Assembly: GCA_026399025.1 (NCBI GenBank)
Contig: JAPLRU010000093.1
Span: forward strand, 1 to 64,000
Direction of reading: 5' to 3'
Length of the DNA stretch: 64,000 nucleotides
Source of the DNA: Methylobacter sp.
GTDB taxonomy: Bacteria > Pseudomonadota > Gammaproteobacteria > Methylococcales > Methylomonadaceae
Both the position numbers and the translations under genes were made by a program. Shown piece after piece: positions 27,630-36,800 of the stretch. The stretch's first letter is position 1. Each line of letters opens with the position of its first letter. The notes below the pieces were generated by a model. That model did not search any database. It had not been told where the DNA came from and saw nothing but the letters and a program-made list of their open reading frames with translations.

Positions 27630-28066
27630 TGAAATTCCAACGTAAAAAAAGGGAAAATGTCGATATTGCGTTGATTTCGATGATCGACGTGCTTTTTGTG
27701 TTATTGCTGTTCTTCATGGTGTCGACCTCTTTTAATCAACATACGGAAGTCAACATCAAACTTCCCGAGGCAGAAGGAACAGAATCCGAGGAACACCCGA
27801 AAACAGTGTCCCTGCTGATCGACGCCAACGGCATTTATTCTCTGGTGGGTGATGACGACGTTGCTCATCAGTTAAGCGACCAAAGCCGGGCGGGTTTAAA
27901 ACAGGAATTAAGCAAACTGGCGGAAAGCTCAAAAGGCGTCCCTTTTATTATCAGCGCCGATGAAAAAACCCCCGGCAAAGCGATTATTAACGCGCTGGAT
28001 ATCGCCAGTAAAGCGGGATTCAGCCATGTCACCCTACCCACCTTGCAACCCACCGACTCGCCATGA
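27629..28066 (+). CDS. ExbD/TolR family biopolymer transport protein
   Basis: A 145-residue protein with one N-terminal helix containing the proton-carrying aspartate (IALISMIDVLFVLLLFFMV) and a periplasmic ExbD domain of about 100 residues. It pairs with the ExbB-like channel encoded immediately upstream. It overlaps both neighbours (one base with exbB, four bases with lpxK as ATGA). No TonB gene is nearby. Confidence 0.9.
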   Translation: MKFQRKKRENVDIALISMIDVLFVLLLFFMVSTSFNQHTEVNIKLPEAEGTESEEHPKTVSLLIDANGIYSLVGDDDVAHQLSDQSRAGLKQELSKLAESSKGVPFIISADEKTPGKAIINALDIASKAGFSHVTLPTLQPTDSP

Positions 28067-29070
28067 AAAAAACCTTATCCCGCCGGCTGCTGGACGTCTG
28101 GTACAAAGACCCGTTTATTGGCGTGGTGCTGATGCCGCTGGGTTTTTTATTCAGCGATTTCGTTAAATTCAGAAAATTTTTGTACCGGATCGGCGTGCTT
28201 AAAAAACACAGCTTGCCGGTTCCGGTGATCGTGATCGGAAATATTACCGTCGGCGGCACCGGCAAAACACCGTTAATTATCTGGCTGGCCCACTGGCTTA
28301 AGGATCAGGGTTTTAAACCCGGCATTATCAGCCGCGGCTACGGCGGACAAACCGAAACCGGGGCGCAGTGGGTCGATGCAAACAGCACGGCGGAAAATGT
28401 CGGCGATGAGGCGGTGTTAATCGTCCAACAAACCGCTTGCCCGATGGCGGTCAGTCCGTTGCGGGCCGATGCGGCCAAACTGCTGCTGGAAAAGTCGGAT
28501 TGCAACATCGTTTTATCCGACGACGGCCTGCAACATTACGCGCTGAACAGAGATATTGAAATTGCGGTGATAGACGGCGAAAGGCGCTTCGGCAACAGCT
28601 ACTGTCTACCGGCGGGACCGCTGCGCGAACCGATAGAACGATTGCAGAGCGTCGATTTTATTGTCGTGAACGGGGAAAAAAGCGAAGACAACGAGCTTTC
28701 GATGCAAATCACCGGCAATACCGCTGTCAACTTGCTTACCGGCGAACAAAAACCGTTACAGGCATTTAGCGCAACCGGCTGTCATGCTTTGGCGGGCATA
28801 GGCAATCCCGACCGATTTTTTAAACTGCTGGCATCGGCCGGTCTAAATTGCAAAACCCACAGCTTTCCGGATCATTATAAATTCCAAGCTGCCGACATCG
28901 CGTTCCCGGATGCCGAACCGGTCTTAATGACCGAAAAAGACGCGGTAAAGTGCGTGGGCTTTGCAAGCGATCGACATTGGTATGTTCCCGTTAAAGCGCG
29001 TCCTGAACCGGCTTTTGCCGAGCAATTACGGGAGCGGCTGCGGGAAAAACGAATTTTGATCGATGTCTAG
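28063..29070 (+). CDS. lpxK: Tetraacyldisaccharide 4'-kinase
   Basis: Phosphorylates the 4' position of the lipid A disaccharide at the inner membrane. The 335-residue protein has the normal length, an N-terminal membrane helix (FIGVVLMPLGFLFSDF), the P-loop GGTGKT (64-69), the DDGLQH catalytic segment and a C-terminal TEKDAVKC. As the last gene of the exbB-exbD-lpxK operon it is probably tied to envelope biogenesis. Confidence 0.96.
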   Translation: MKKTLSRRLLDVWYKDPFIGVVLMPLGFLFSDFVKFRKFLYRIGVLKKHSLPVPVIVIGNITVGGTGKTPLIIWLAHWLKDQGFKPGIISRGYGGQTETGAQWVDANSTAENVGDEAVLIVQQTACPMAVSPLRADAAKLLLEKSDCNIVLSDDGLQHYALNRDIEIAVIDGERRFGNSYCLPAGPLREPIERLQSVDFIVVNGEKSEDNELSMQITGNTAVNLLTGEQKPLQAFSATGCHALAGIGNPDRFFKLLASAGLNCKTHSFPDHYKFQAADIAFPDAEPVLMTEKDAVKCVGFASDRHWYVPVKARPEPAFAEQLRERLREKRILIDV

Positions 29071-29071
29071 C

Positions 29072-29551
29072 TTAATGATGGCAACCGGCGCCGTGAATAT
29101 GGCCATGTTGGATTTCTTCTTCGGTCGCCGGCCTGACCGCCACCACTTCGACATCAAATGTTAAAGCCTCGCCCGCCAACGGGTGATTGCCGTCGATGGT
29201 AATATCATCGCCATCGATCTTAACAATAGTAACCTGACCTGGGCCGGAACTGACATCGGCATGAAATTGCATACCGACTTCAAGCTCATCGATGCCTTCA
29301 AACATTGCGCGCGGAATGATTTGGATCATTTCGTCATGCTGTTCGCCATAAGCGTCTTTAGCCGCAATGCGCACGTTAAATTTATCGCCGACGGCTTTGC
29401 CGTTCAACGCCTCTTCCAGACCGGGGATGATATTCCCGACGCCGTGCAGATAAGCCAAGGCTTCATCACCTCTTGAACTATCCAGTACTTCGCCGTCATC
29501 GTTAGTCAAAGTATAGTGAATTGAGACGGCCATATTGTCAGCGACTTGCAT
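29072..29551 (-). CDS. slyD: FKBP-type peptidyl-prolyl isomerase SlyD
   Basis: A 159-residue cytosolic chaperone and prolyl isomerase. The FKBP half (YTLTNDDGEVLDSS, GLEEALNGKAVGDKF) is interrupted by the insert-in-flap domain (about 70-120), as in SlyD. The short C-terminal tail HGHIHGAGCHH is a reduced form of the His/Cys-rich nickel-binding tail of E. coli SlyD, so metal binding is likely but with fewer ligands. It is convergent with lpxK with almost no gap. Confidence 0.92.
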   Translation of the reverse strand: MQVADNMAVSIHYTLTNDDGEVLDSSRGDEALAYLHGVGNIIPGLEEALNGKAVGDKFNVRIAAKDAYGEQHDEMIQIIPRAMFEGIDELEVGMQFHADVSSGPGQVTIVKIDGDDITIDGNHPLAGEALTFDVEVVAVRPATEEEIQHGHIHGAGCHH

Positions 29552-29669
29552 GATAAAACCTTATTGATAATTTAAAAGCCGACTATGATAAAGAGTTGCC
29601 GCCGTTTTGTCTGAAAAATTATTCAATCTGTGCGCTTAGCGCGGAGTCCTTAAGTTAAGCTTTACCCAG

Positions 29670-29845
29670 GAGAAACTGTAAAAATATTCGTTTTGGAACA
29701 AAAGCAAAGAACTCACCACGAAGGCACGAAGAGCACGAAGGAAAAATAATTATTTAAACTCAATATATTAAAAACTTCGTGATCTTCGTGCCTTCGTGGT
29801 GAATTACTTTTAAACTGATTTTGTTAATAATACTTTCGCAGCCTC
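29670..29845. mobile_element. MITE-like element, copy 2 (176 bp)
   Basis: Same family as 5757-5921 but in the opposite orientation. Ends are GAGAAACTGTAAAAATATT and, reversed, GAGGCTGCGAAAGTATT, followed inward by CGTTTTGGAACAAAAGCAAA. The central TCACCACGAAGGCACGAAG hairpin is present. Copy 1 keeps perfect ends and this copy is diverged, so it appears older. It fills most of the 310-base gap between slyD and corA. Confidence 0.75.
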
Positions 29846-29861
29846 TGGAGCTTGAGGATCA

Positions 29862-31193
29862 TCAGCGCTTGCCGGATTTACGATGCTCGCGGTTTTCCAG
29901 AAAGCGCAACATCGCAAAAGTCAGCCAACCGACCACAACCAAACCTACGGTAAAAATGCTGTAAGAAATCGGCCACGCGATGCCTTGCGTCATCATCGAG
30001 AATTCCGACATGCCGCCGATGCCGGCCAATACGTTCAGCGGCATGAAAACCACGCTGACCACCGTCAAGCGCTTGACCACCTTGTTCTGGTTGATGTTGA
30101 TGAAACCCACCGCCGCATCCATCAAAAAGTTGATCTTGTCGAACAAAAACGCGGTGTGCCCGTCCAACGATTCAATATCGCGCAAAATCTGTTGCGAATA
30201 CTCCAGTTGGTTTTTTGCCAGAAACTTGCTGCGCATCAAAAACGAAACCGCGCGCCGCGTATCCATCACATTCCGGCGAATCCGTCCGTTCAGATCTTCT
30301 TCGTTAGCGATATCGATCAATATCTTGGCCGCATCCTCATCGCTGATTTGTTTGCTCAGTACATGATTGCCGACGCCTTCCAGGGCCAAATAAACATCTT
30401 CCAGCGCATCGGCCGAATACTCCGCGTTGGCCGCGTAAAGATCGAGCAGCATATCTCTGGAGTCGGACACATAATTAGGCTGACTCAGCGCGCGTAAACG
30501 CTGAAGCCGGAAAATCGGCAGCTCTTCTTTGCGGATCGAGAACAAAATATCCCGGTACAGAATAAACGCCACCACAACGTTGCGCGACACGTCATCCTTG
30601 TCCAACAAAAAATCCGAATGCAGATGGATTTCGCCGTTTTCTTCGACATAGAACCGGGCGCTGGATTCCAAATCGCTTAATTTATCCGGATCGGGAAATT
30701 CGATGCCGAAAATATCGCCGACCCAAATCCGATCCTCAAATGTCGGCGCCACCAAATCGATCCAGATCGGTTTGGCTTCAATCAAATCTTGAGGTGTTTT
30801 AAGCGAAATCTCGTGCAGGCGGCCTTCTTGTAAATTAAAAGCCTTGACCCTGGATTTTTCCGTTTTGTAATCTTGTTTTCCGAGTATTTGCAGCACCGAA
30901 ATCGGCGCCTCCAGCAAAATCGGCTGCTTATGGTCATCATCCAGATGGTCCCAGATCAGCAATTGATCTTCCGGCGGCAACTCTTCCAGAATATAGGCGA
31001 TTTCCGAAGGCGGTAAGTGGTTCAATATCTGTTGCAATTGCGCCATATTCTCTTTGCGGACCAGGGCTTCCACCAAGCCGTGATGCGGCATTGCCTGTTT
31101 ATGCACCAAATCCGCGACAAGTTTGTGCTTTTGCAATAGATCGAGAACGGCTTGCCGGCTATTCAAATATTTAGCATTAGGCTCTTTTTGCAT
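29862..31193 (-). CDS. corA: CorA-family divalent cation channel with MgtE-N-like N-terminus
   Basis: A 443-residue inner membrane protein. The C-terminus has the two CorA helices. The normally invariant pore motif GMN is replaced by GMS (residues 394-396, in GIGGMSEFS). The middle contains the CorA funnel and a long stalk helix. The first 110 residues (HGLVEALVRKENMAQL, LPPSEIAYILEELPPEDQ) resemble the right-handed superhelical N domain of MgtE magnesium channels, which senses cytosolic Mg2+. Members pass Mg2+, Co2+ or Zn2+, and the ion here is uncertain because of the altered motif. Confidence 0.85.
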   Translation of the reverse strand: MQKEPNAKYLNSRQAVLDLLQKHKLVADLVHKQAMPHHGLVEALVRKENMAQLQQILNHLPPSEIAYILEELPPEDQLLIWDHLDDDHKQPILLEAPISVLQILGKQDYKTEKSRVKAFNLQEGRLHEISLKTPQDLIEAKPIWIDLVAPTFEDRIWVGDIFGIEFPDPDKLSDLESSARFYVEENGEIHLHSDFLLDKDDVSRNVVVAFILYRDILFSIRKEELPIFRLQRLRALSQPNYVSDSRDMLLDLYAANAEYSADALEDVYLALEGVGNHVLSKQISDEDAAKILIDIANEEDLNGRIRRNVMDTRRAVSFLMRSKFLAKNQLEYSQQILRDIESLDGHTAFLFDKINFLMDAAVGFININQNKVVKRLTVVSVVFMPLNVLAGIGGMSEFSMMTQGIAWPISYSIFTVGLVVVGWLTFAMLRFLENREHRKSGKR

Positions 31194-31475
31194 AGTTAAT
31201 GATGGCTTAGCGCGCTAGTGAGAGAACGGTAACAATCGGGATCATTGAAGCCCGTACAATTCTATCAAAGCGTTGTTATTTGTCGCGGCTTTTTACGCCG
31301 ACAGCTTGCGCTCCGGCGTTAACCGATGAGGCGCGGGATTTTATCGTGCTTAACGTATGGCATTGACGCCAAACGGATTGATATACTGGACGCAGGCCAA
31401 CATTCGGCAGCGAGCGCTTCCCGTCTACTTTTCGCCGAGGTCAACCGAGTTTCCGAACGCAAAGGGTAACGGTTT

Positions 31476-32312
31476 ATGCAAAAAAAACTTTTACAACTTT
31501 ATCCCGATTACTGTGAAAAAATCTCCACTCAAGGTTTATATCTTGCCCAACAATTACAGCAATTGGGCACAACGGCCGCGCCTTTTGTTTATGCCAACTT
31601 CCTGTCGAGTTTGGACGGGCGCATTGCGTTGGAAGACGCCAATCACGGCACCTACATCCCCAAACGGATAAAAACGGCTTCCGACTTCGGTCTGTTCATG
31701 GAGTTGCAGGCGCAGGCGGATTGCATCATTACTCACGGCGGCTATATGCGGGCGCTGGCCGAAGGGCTTTTGGGCAATGTCTTGCAGGTTAACGATAAAG
31801 ACCTTGTTGAATGGCGTCGGAATAATGGCTTAACGCCGCAGCCCGCGGTGATCATTGCCAGCGCCAGCCTGAATTTTCCGATCCACGGCAGCATTCAAGA
31901 CGCTGCGCAAAGCGTTTATATAGCGACCGGGAAAAATGCCGATCCCGAGCGTATCCGTTACTGGCAAAATTTGGGCTACCGCCTTTTGTTTACCGGCGAA
32001 GAGCGCAAAGTTCAGGGAGCGCCTTTGATTCATGCGCTCAGCGGCTTGGGTTATAAAACGATTTATCTGGTTGCCGGACCGCAAATGCTGGACACTATGA
32101 TCAGGGAAAAACAGTTATCAAGGTTATACCTGAGCATGACTCATCAGCTGATAGCAGGCCAGGATTTCCGGACCTTATTAAACGCGCCGATGCTGGGAAC
32201 CGAAGGCAATTTAAAACTTGAAGCGCTGTACTACGAACAGGACTCGCCTCCCGGAAGCGGCCAGTTTTTCATGCAATTCGGCTTGCCGCGCTCCGGTGAT
32301 ACCGGCACTTAA
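31476..32312 (+). CDS. RibD C-terminal (pyrimidine/dihydrofolate reductase-like) domain protein
   Basis: A 278-residue NAD(P)H-dependent reductase-like protein. The FVYANFLSSLDGRIAL stretch is the RibD/DHFR-like substrate strand. ADCIITHGGYMRAL and the YLVAGPQMLDTMI segment form the nucleotide site. The deaminase half of RibD is missing, so it may act in flavin, pterin or methanopterin chemistry rather than as a full RibD. AAAGGG lies about ten bases before the ATG. A rubredoxin-like gene follows after 24 bases, suggesting an operon. Confidence 0.8.
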   Translation: MQKKLLQLYPDYCEKISTQGLYLAQQLQQLGTTAAPFVYANFLSSLDGRIALEDANHGTYIPKRIKTASDFGLFMELQAQADCIITHGGYMRALAEGLLGNVLQVNDKDLVEWRRNNGLTPQPAVIIASASLNFPIHGSIQDAAQSVYIATGKNADPERIRYWQNLGYRLLFTGEERKVQGAPLIHALSGLGYKTIYLVAGPQMLDTMIREKQLSRLYLSMTHQLIAGQDFRTLLNAPMLGTEGNLKLEALYYEQDSPPGSGQFFMQFGLPRSGDTGT

Positions 32313-32336
32313 ATTTGATTCTTACAGGGGGAGCAC

Positions 32337-33038
32337 ATGCAACAATGGGTTTGCACAGCCTGCGGCTATAACATGATTGACGATTTCCCCGAGCTTTGTC
32401 CTTTTTGCGGGGTCGAGCGCGACAAATTTCTCAGTTGGGATGTCGCCGAAACAAGCTATCGCGTTACCGCGACCCGCGTCAACGACAGCGTTACCCAGCT
32501 GGTTTCAGTGCCCAAGTTGGGCTTGGAACACGCCGCCTACCGGATTGAAATGGACAAAGAAGCGGTCTGGATCGATTGCCCTTCCGCATTTAATCGCACC
32601 CTGGAACCGGTCGCTAAGATATTCTTTACTCACCCGCATTTTATGGGCGCGTCCAATCAATACCGTGAGCTTTGGCAGGCAAAAGTCCATCTGCACGCTT
32701 TGGATGCGGAACTGCCTTTAATCCAAGCCTTCCCGGTCGATGAACGCTTCAGTCATGACTTTGCGCTGGACGGGCTGGAGGCCTACCACATCGGCGGCCA
32801 TACGCCGGGCTATACGCTTTATATTTATCAGGACGTATTATTTATCTGCGATTATGCGTTTCCGCCCGGTCCGAACATGCATTTAAACCCCTTCGGCCCG
32901 AAAACCGAAACCTTGCAAAGAGCCGAGCGGATACTGACCGTCGTTAACAGCCATTCGTTAACAACCGTTTGCGGCTATAACTATGTCTGCGCCTTTAACG
33001 ACTGGTTGCCTGATTTTGAACGCGCCATTCGCTGTTAA
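32337..33038 (+). CDS. Rubredoxin fused to metallo-beta-lactamase-like domain
   Basis: A 233-residue fusion. Residues 1-30 are a rubredoxin-like iron site with Cys6, Cys9, Cys21 and Cys24. The rest has the metallo-beta-lactamase fold order, with FFTHPHFMGAS in place of the HxHxDH metal motif (the Asp and last His are lost), GGHTPGYTLYI and a later ICDYAF aspartate. One metal site is therefore probably altered, and hydrolase activity is doubtful. Possible roles are redox or structural, in concert with the reductase encoded upstream. Confidence 0.8.
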   Translation: MQQWVCTACGYNMIDDFPELCPFCGVERDKFLSWDVAETSYRVTATRVNDSVTQLVSVPKLGLEHAAYRIEMDKEAVWIDCPSAFNRTLEPVAKIFFTHPHFMGASNQYRELWQAKVHLHALDAELPLIQAFPVDERFSHDFALDGLEAYHIGGHTPGYTLYIYQDVLFICDYAFPPGPNMHLNPFGPKTETLQRAERILTVVNSHSLTTVCGYNYVCAFNDWLPDFERAIRC

Positions 33039-33085
33039 TTTTTCAACCCTTATTGCTTAAACTTGTGACCGCTACCCAAAACGCT

Positions 33086-33685
33086 ATGAACCAGACAACC
33101 CAAATCGCAGGCGTGATTCTTGCCGGCGGCCGCGCCCGGCGCATGAATAATCAGGATAAAGGCCTGGTGAATCTTAACGGCCGGCCGATGGTCAGCTATG
33201 CGATCACAGCGCTGGCTCCCGTCGTCGATCAATTATTCATTAACGCCAATCGGAATATCGAGCAATACCGGCGCTTCGGCCGGCCGGTCATCAGCGACCC
33301 AAACGACCGCTTCGACGGCCCTTTGGCCGGCATCTTAAGCGCGATGATTCATGCCGATGCCGACATCTTAGTGGTCATGCCTTGCGATTCGCCGTTAATC
33401 AAGACAGAACACCTGCGCAAACTATTATTAAGCCGGGCGCAGCATAATGCCGATGTTGCGGTCGCCTTTGACGGCATAAGACAGCATCCGGTTTTTTTAG
33501 CGATAAAGACCTCGTTGCGCAGCGGCTTGCAGGATTATTTAGCCGGAGGCCACCATAAAGTGGCGACTTGGCTGGCGCAGCAGAATGGGGTGCAGGCGGA
33601 TTTTAGTCATCAGCCGGAAATATTTACCAACATTAATACGCTGACGGAGTTATCTATGCTGGAGGAAACTAATAGTTTAAGTTAG
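33086..33685 (+). CDS. mobA: Molybdenum cofactor guanylyltransferase
   Basis: Transfers GMP to molybdopterin to form the guanine dinucleotide cofactor. The 200-residue protein shows the LAGGRARRMNNQDKG nucleotide-binding loop at the N-terminus, the VMPCDSPLI metal aspartate and the FDGPLAGI segment. I chose ATG 33086 over the upstream TTG frame start because the family begins just before the LAGG strand. It follows the rubredoxin gene by 47 bases. No molybdoenzyme is encoded nearby. Confidence 0.92.
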   Translation: MNQTTQIAGVILAGGRARRMNNQDKGLVNLNGRPMVSYAITALAPVVDQLFINANRNIEQYRRFGRPVISDPNDRFDGPLAGILSAMIHADADILVVMPCDSPLIKTEHLRKLLLSRAQHNADVAVAFDGIRQHPVFLAIKTSLRSGLQDYLAGGHHKVATWLAQQNGVQADFSHQPEIFTNINTLTELSMLEETNSLS

Positions 33686-33865
33686 AATCTGAAGCTTATC
33701 TTAATCGTGTTTGCAATCGGCATCCGTTTTTTTTACCCCTCTTTTTGTCTCGTTCGACCACAGCACTTAGGAAACAGTAGCGGGATTATTGATCAGGAAG
33801 CATACTTATGTTCACAACAGATTTGGCTTTCTGCCGCTAAGTCTCAATTAAGGAATTAAAAAACG

Positions 33866-36800
33866 ATGTATAAGCTGTTTTCTCCCGTTATCGCCCTGAC
33901 CAACCGACTGAATTACCCGCAAAAATTTATACTGTTGGGATTGATATACCTCATCGCGATGAGCGGTGTCGGATACGGTCTTTATGAAAAGCTTAACCAA
34001 GCTGTCGAGACCTCGCAACGGCAACGGGAAGGTCTTGAATTGATCAAGCCTATTTCCGGGGTCATACATCTGCTGCAACAGCAGCGCGGCCTTTCAACAG
34101 AAAATCAACGCGAGGCCAAGGCAACGGAATTAACCGCAGCCGTTAATGCGTTAGAGCAACGCTTGCCCGCCGGCTTGGTTTTAAACAAGGATTGGGCGCG
34201 GCTTAAAACCGCTTGGCATAGCCTACAAACGGACCGGCCCGAGTGGACAGCGGCAACCAATTTCAGTGCGCCCACCGATCTGATCGAGCAAATGCTGCTA
34301 TTCGAGGCGCGGGTCGCCAATGCTTACGGACTGGCTTTTGATTCGGATAACAAAACGTCCTACCTGATCGATACCGTTATCGATAAATTGCCGTCGGCAC
34401 TCGAACTGCTTGGACAGATACGTGCAGTCGGCAGCGGTATTTTGACGCAACGGAACGTTATGGACGATCAAAAAGCCGAGATAATGGCGCTGACGGCCGA
34501 ACTCCGTCATGCGCTTAAAAGCCTTAGCTTCAATCTTGAAAAATCCGGCCAATTCAATCCTGAACTGCAAAGCGTGTTGCAAACTGAGCATAAAGACATC
34601 ACCGATGCGGGACACCAGCTCGCCACTCTGATACAGACGGACATTGTGACCGAACATTTCACCACGCCTCCCGAAGACTTTTTTAAACAGGCCACAGCCG
34701 CTATCGATAAAAGTTACCGGCTGATGGACCGGACTTTATTGCCCAAGATCGACTCGCTGCTTACCGCGCGCATTCAACAGAGCAAAAATGAATTGCGCGT
34801 CAGTATCGGCCTTGCTTTTTTACTTCTGCTGATAGCGCATTATTTCTTGATCGGACTTTATTTCGCGACGACCGGCCCTGTTCAGTCGCTGGCCCGTTCG
34901 GCGCGGCTGTTTGCCGGTGGCGATAGGCGCGAACGCATTCATCTGGACGGCTGTGACGAACTTTGCCGGATCGGCGACAGCTTTAACGAAATGGCCGATA
35001 GCTTCACCGCCCTAGCGGATGCCCGTGATCAAGACAAAGCCTGCGAAAACCGCTTACGTTCCATCATTGACGCGTCGCCGATTCCGATGGTGCTGAACGA
35101 TGACCGGCACAACATCATCTATCTGAATCCGGCGTTTATTCAAACTTTCGGTTACACCTTGGACGATATTCCAACCTTGTCCGACTGGTGGACAAAGGCG
35201 AGCCTGAGTCAGGAGCACCGTGAATGGATGGCCGCGGCATCGCAAACCACGCCTATCGAAACTCAACTTAGCCCGATAGAGCTGGATTTACGCTGTCATA
35301 GCGGCTCGACTAAAACCGTGCTGGCAAACGCGTCTTCGATTGAACAATCATTAGGACGTATTTGCCTAGTGGTCCTATATGACATCAATGAGCGCAAGAA
35401 AGCCGAGCAGACCTTGCTGGAGCGCGAAGCGCGTTACCGGGCCGTCACTTATTCCGCCGGCGATGCCATTATTACGACTGATCATACCGGCACCATTGGC
35501 GGTTGGAACCGGGGCGCGGAGACCATCTTCGGCTATTCGGAAAGCGAAGTTAACGGTCAGCCGCTGACCTTGCTGATGCCGGAGCGATACCGCGACCGGC
35601 ACCTTGCCGGTTTGCAGCGTATATTAGCCAAGGGCGTGTCGCATCTTAACGACAACACCATCGAATTAGCCGGATTGCGCAAAGACGGCAGCGAATTCCC
35701 GCTGGAACTGTCGTTGGCTAAATGGGAGACCGCCGAAGGCTGGTTCGTTAGCGCCGTCATCCGCGACATTAGCGTGCGTAAACAAGCCGAAGCCGATCTG
35801 CGTATCGCCGCTATCGCGTTCGAAACCCAAGATGCGATGATCATCACCGACGCCAAACAAGTTATTCTCAGAGTCAACCGGGCCTTCACCCGCGTCACCG
35901 GTTACAGCGCCGAAGAAGCCATCGGCCAGACCCCGGCCATGCTCAAGTCCGGCCATCAGGACGCCAAATTTTACCAAGCCATGTGGGAAGATTTGAGCCG
36001 TGACGGCTACTGGCAATCGGAAATCTGGAACCGGCGCAAATGCGGCGACGTCTATCCCGAACGGATCACCATCACCGCCGTGACCAATACCGAAGGCGAC
36101 GTAGTCAATTATGTAGCGACTTTCGACGATATTTCCCAGCATAAAAAAGCCGAAGAAACCATTCATGACCTGGTTTTTTACGATTCGCTGACCAAATTGC
36201 CCAACCGCCGCCTGCTGCTGGAGCGTTTAAAACACAGCATCGAAGTGGAGCGTCGCGACGGCAAACAACTGGCGCTGATGATGCTGGATTTGGATCGCTT
36301 CAAAATGATTAACGACAGTCTGGGCTATGTCGCCGGAGACGAGTTACTGCGCCAAGTCGCTACCCGCATCGCGACCCGCTTGCGTAAAGTGGACATCGTC
36401 GCCCGGATGCGTAAAGTCGACTTGCTGGCCCGGCTGGGCGGCGACGAATTCATCATGCTGTTGGAAGACATTACCCATACCGAAGATGCGGCACGGGTGG
36501 CGGAGCAGATTATCGCCATCTTGAGCAGGCCTTTCCAGTTAAGCCAAGGCGATGAGGTCCGCATTACCGCCAGCATCGGCATCAGCCTGTATCCCCAACA
36601 CGGCGACAATCCCGAAGCCTTGATCAATTACGCCGATGTCGCATTGCATAAAGCCAAAGATGAAGGGCGCAGTTGTTTTGCCTATTATTCCGAAGAACTG
36701 ACCCATACCGCGCGCGAACGCATTGCGGTCGAGGCCCGCTTACGAAGAGCCATTGAGCTACAGGAGCTGCGGGTGTTCTATCAACCGCAAGTCAATATTG

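Noticed and set aside
29883..30497. A 204-codon plus-strand frame opposite corA
   Set aside because: The minus strand encodes a complete CorA-type protein; the opposite frame is His/Arg-rich antisense with no family match.
31357..31475. A possible short coding stretch before the RibD-like gene (a frame ending RLLFAEVNRVSERKG)
   Set aside because: It has a plausible composition but no start codon, no known family and only about 45 codons; it may be a remnant, but I cannot support a feature.
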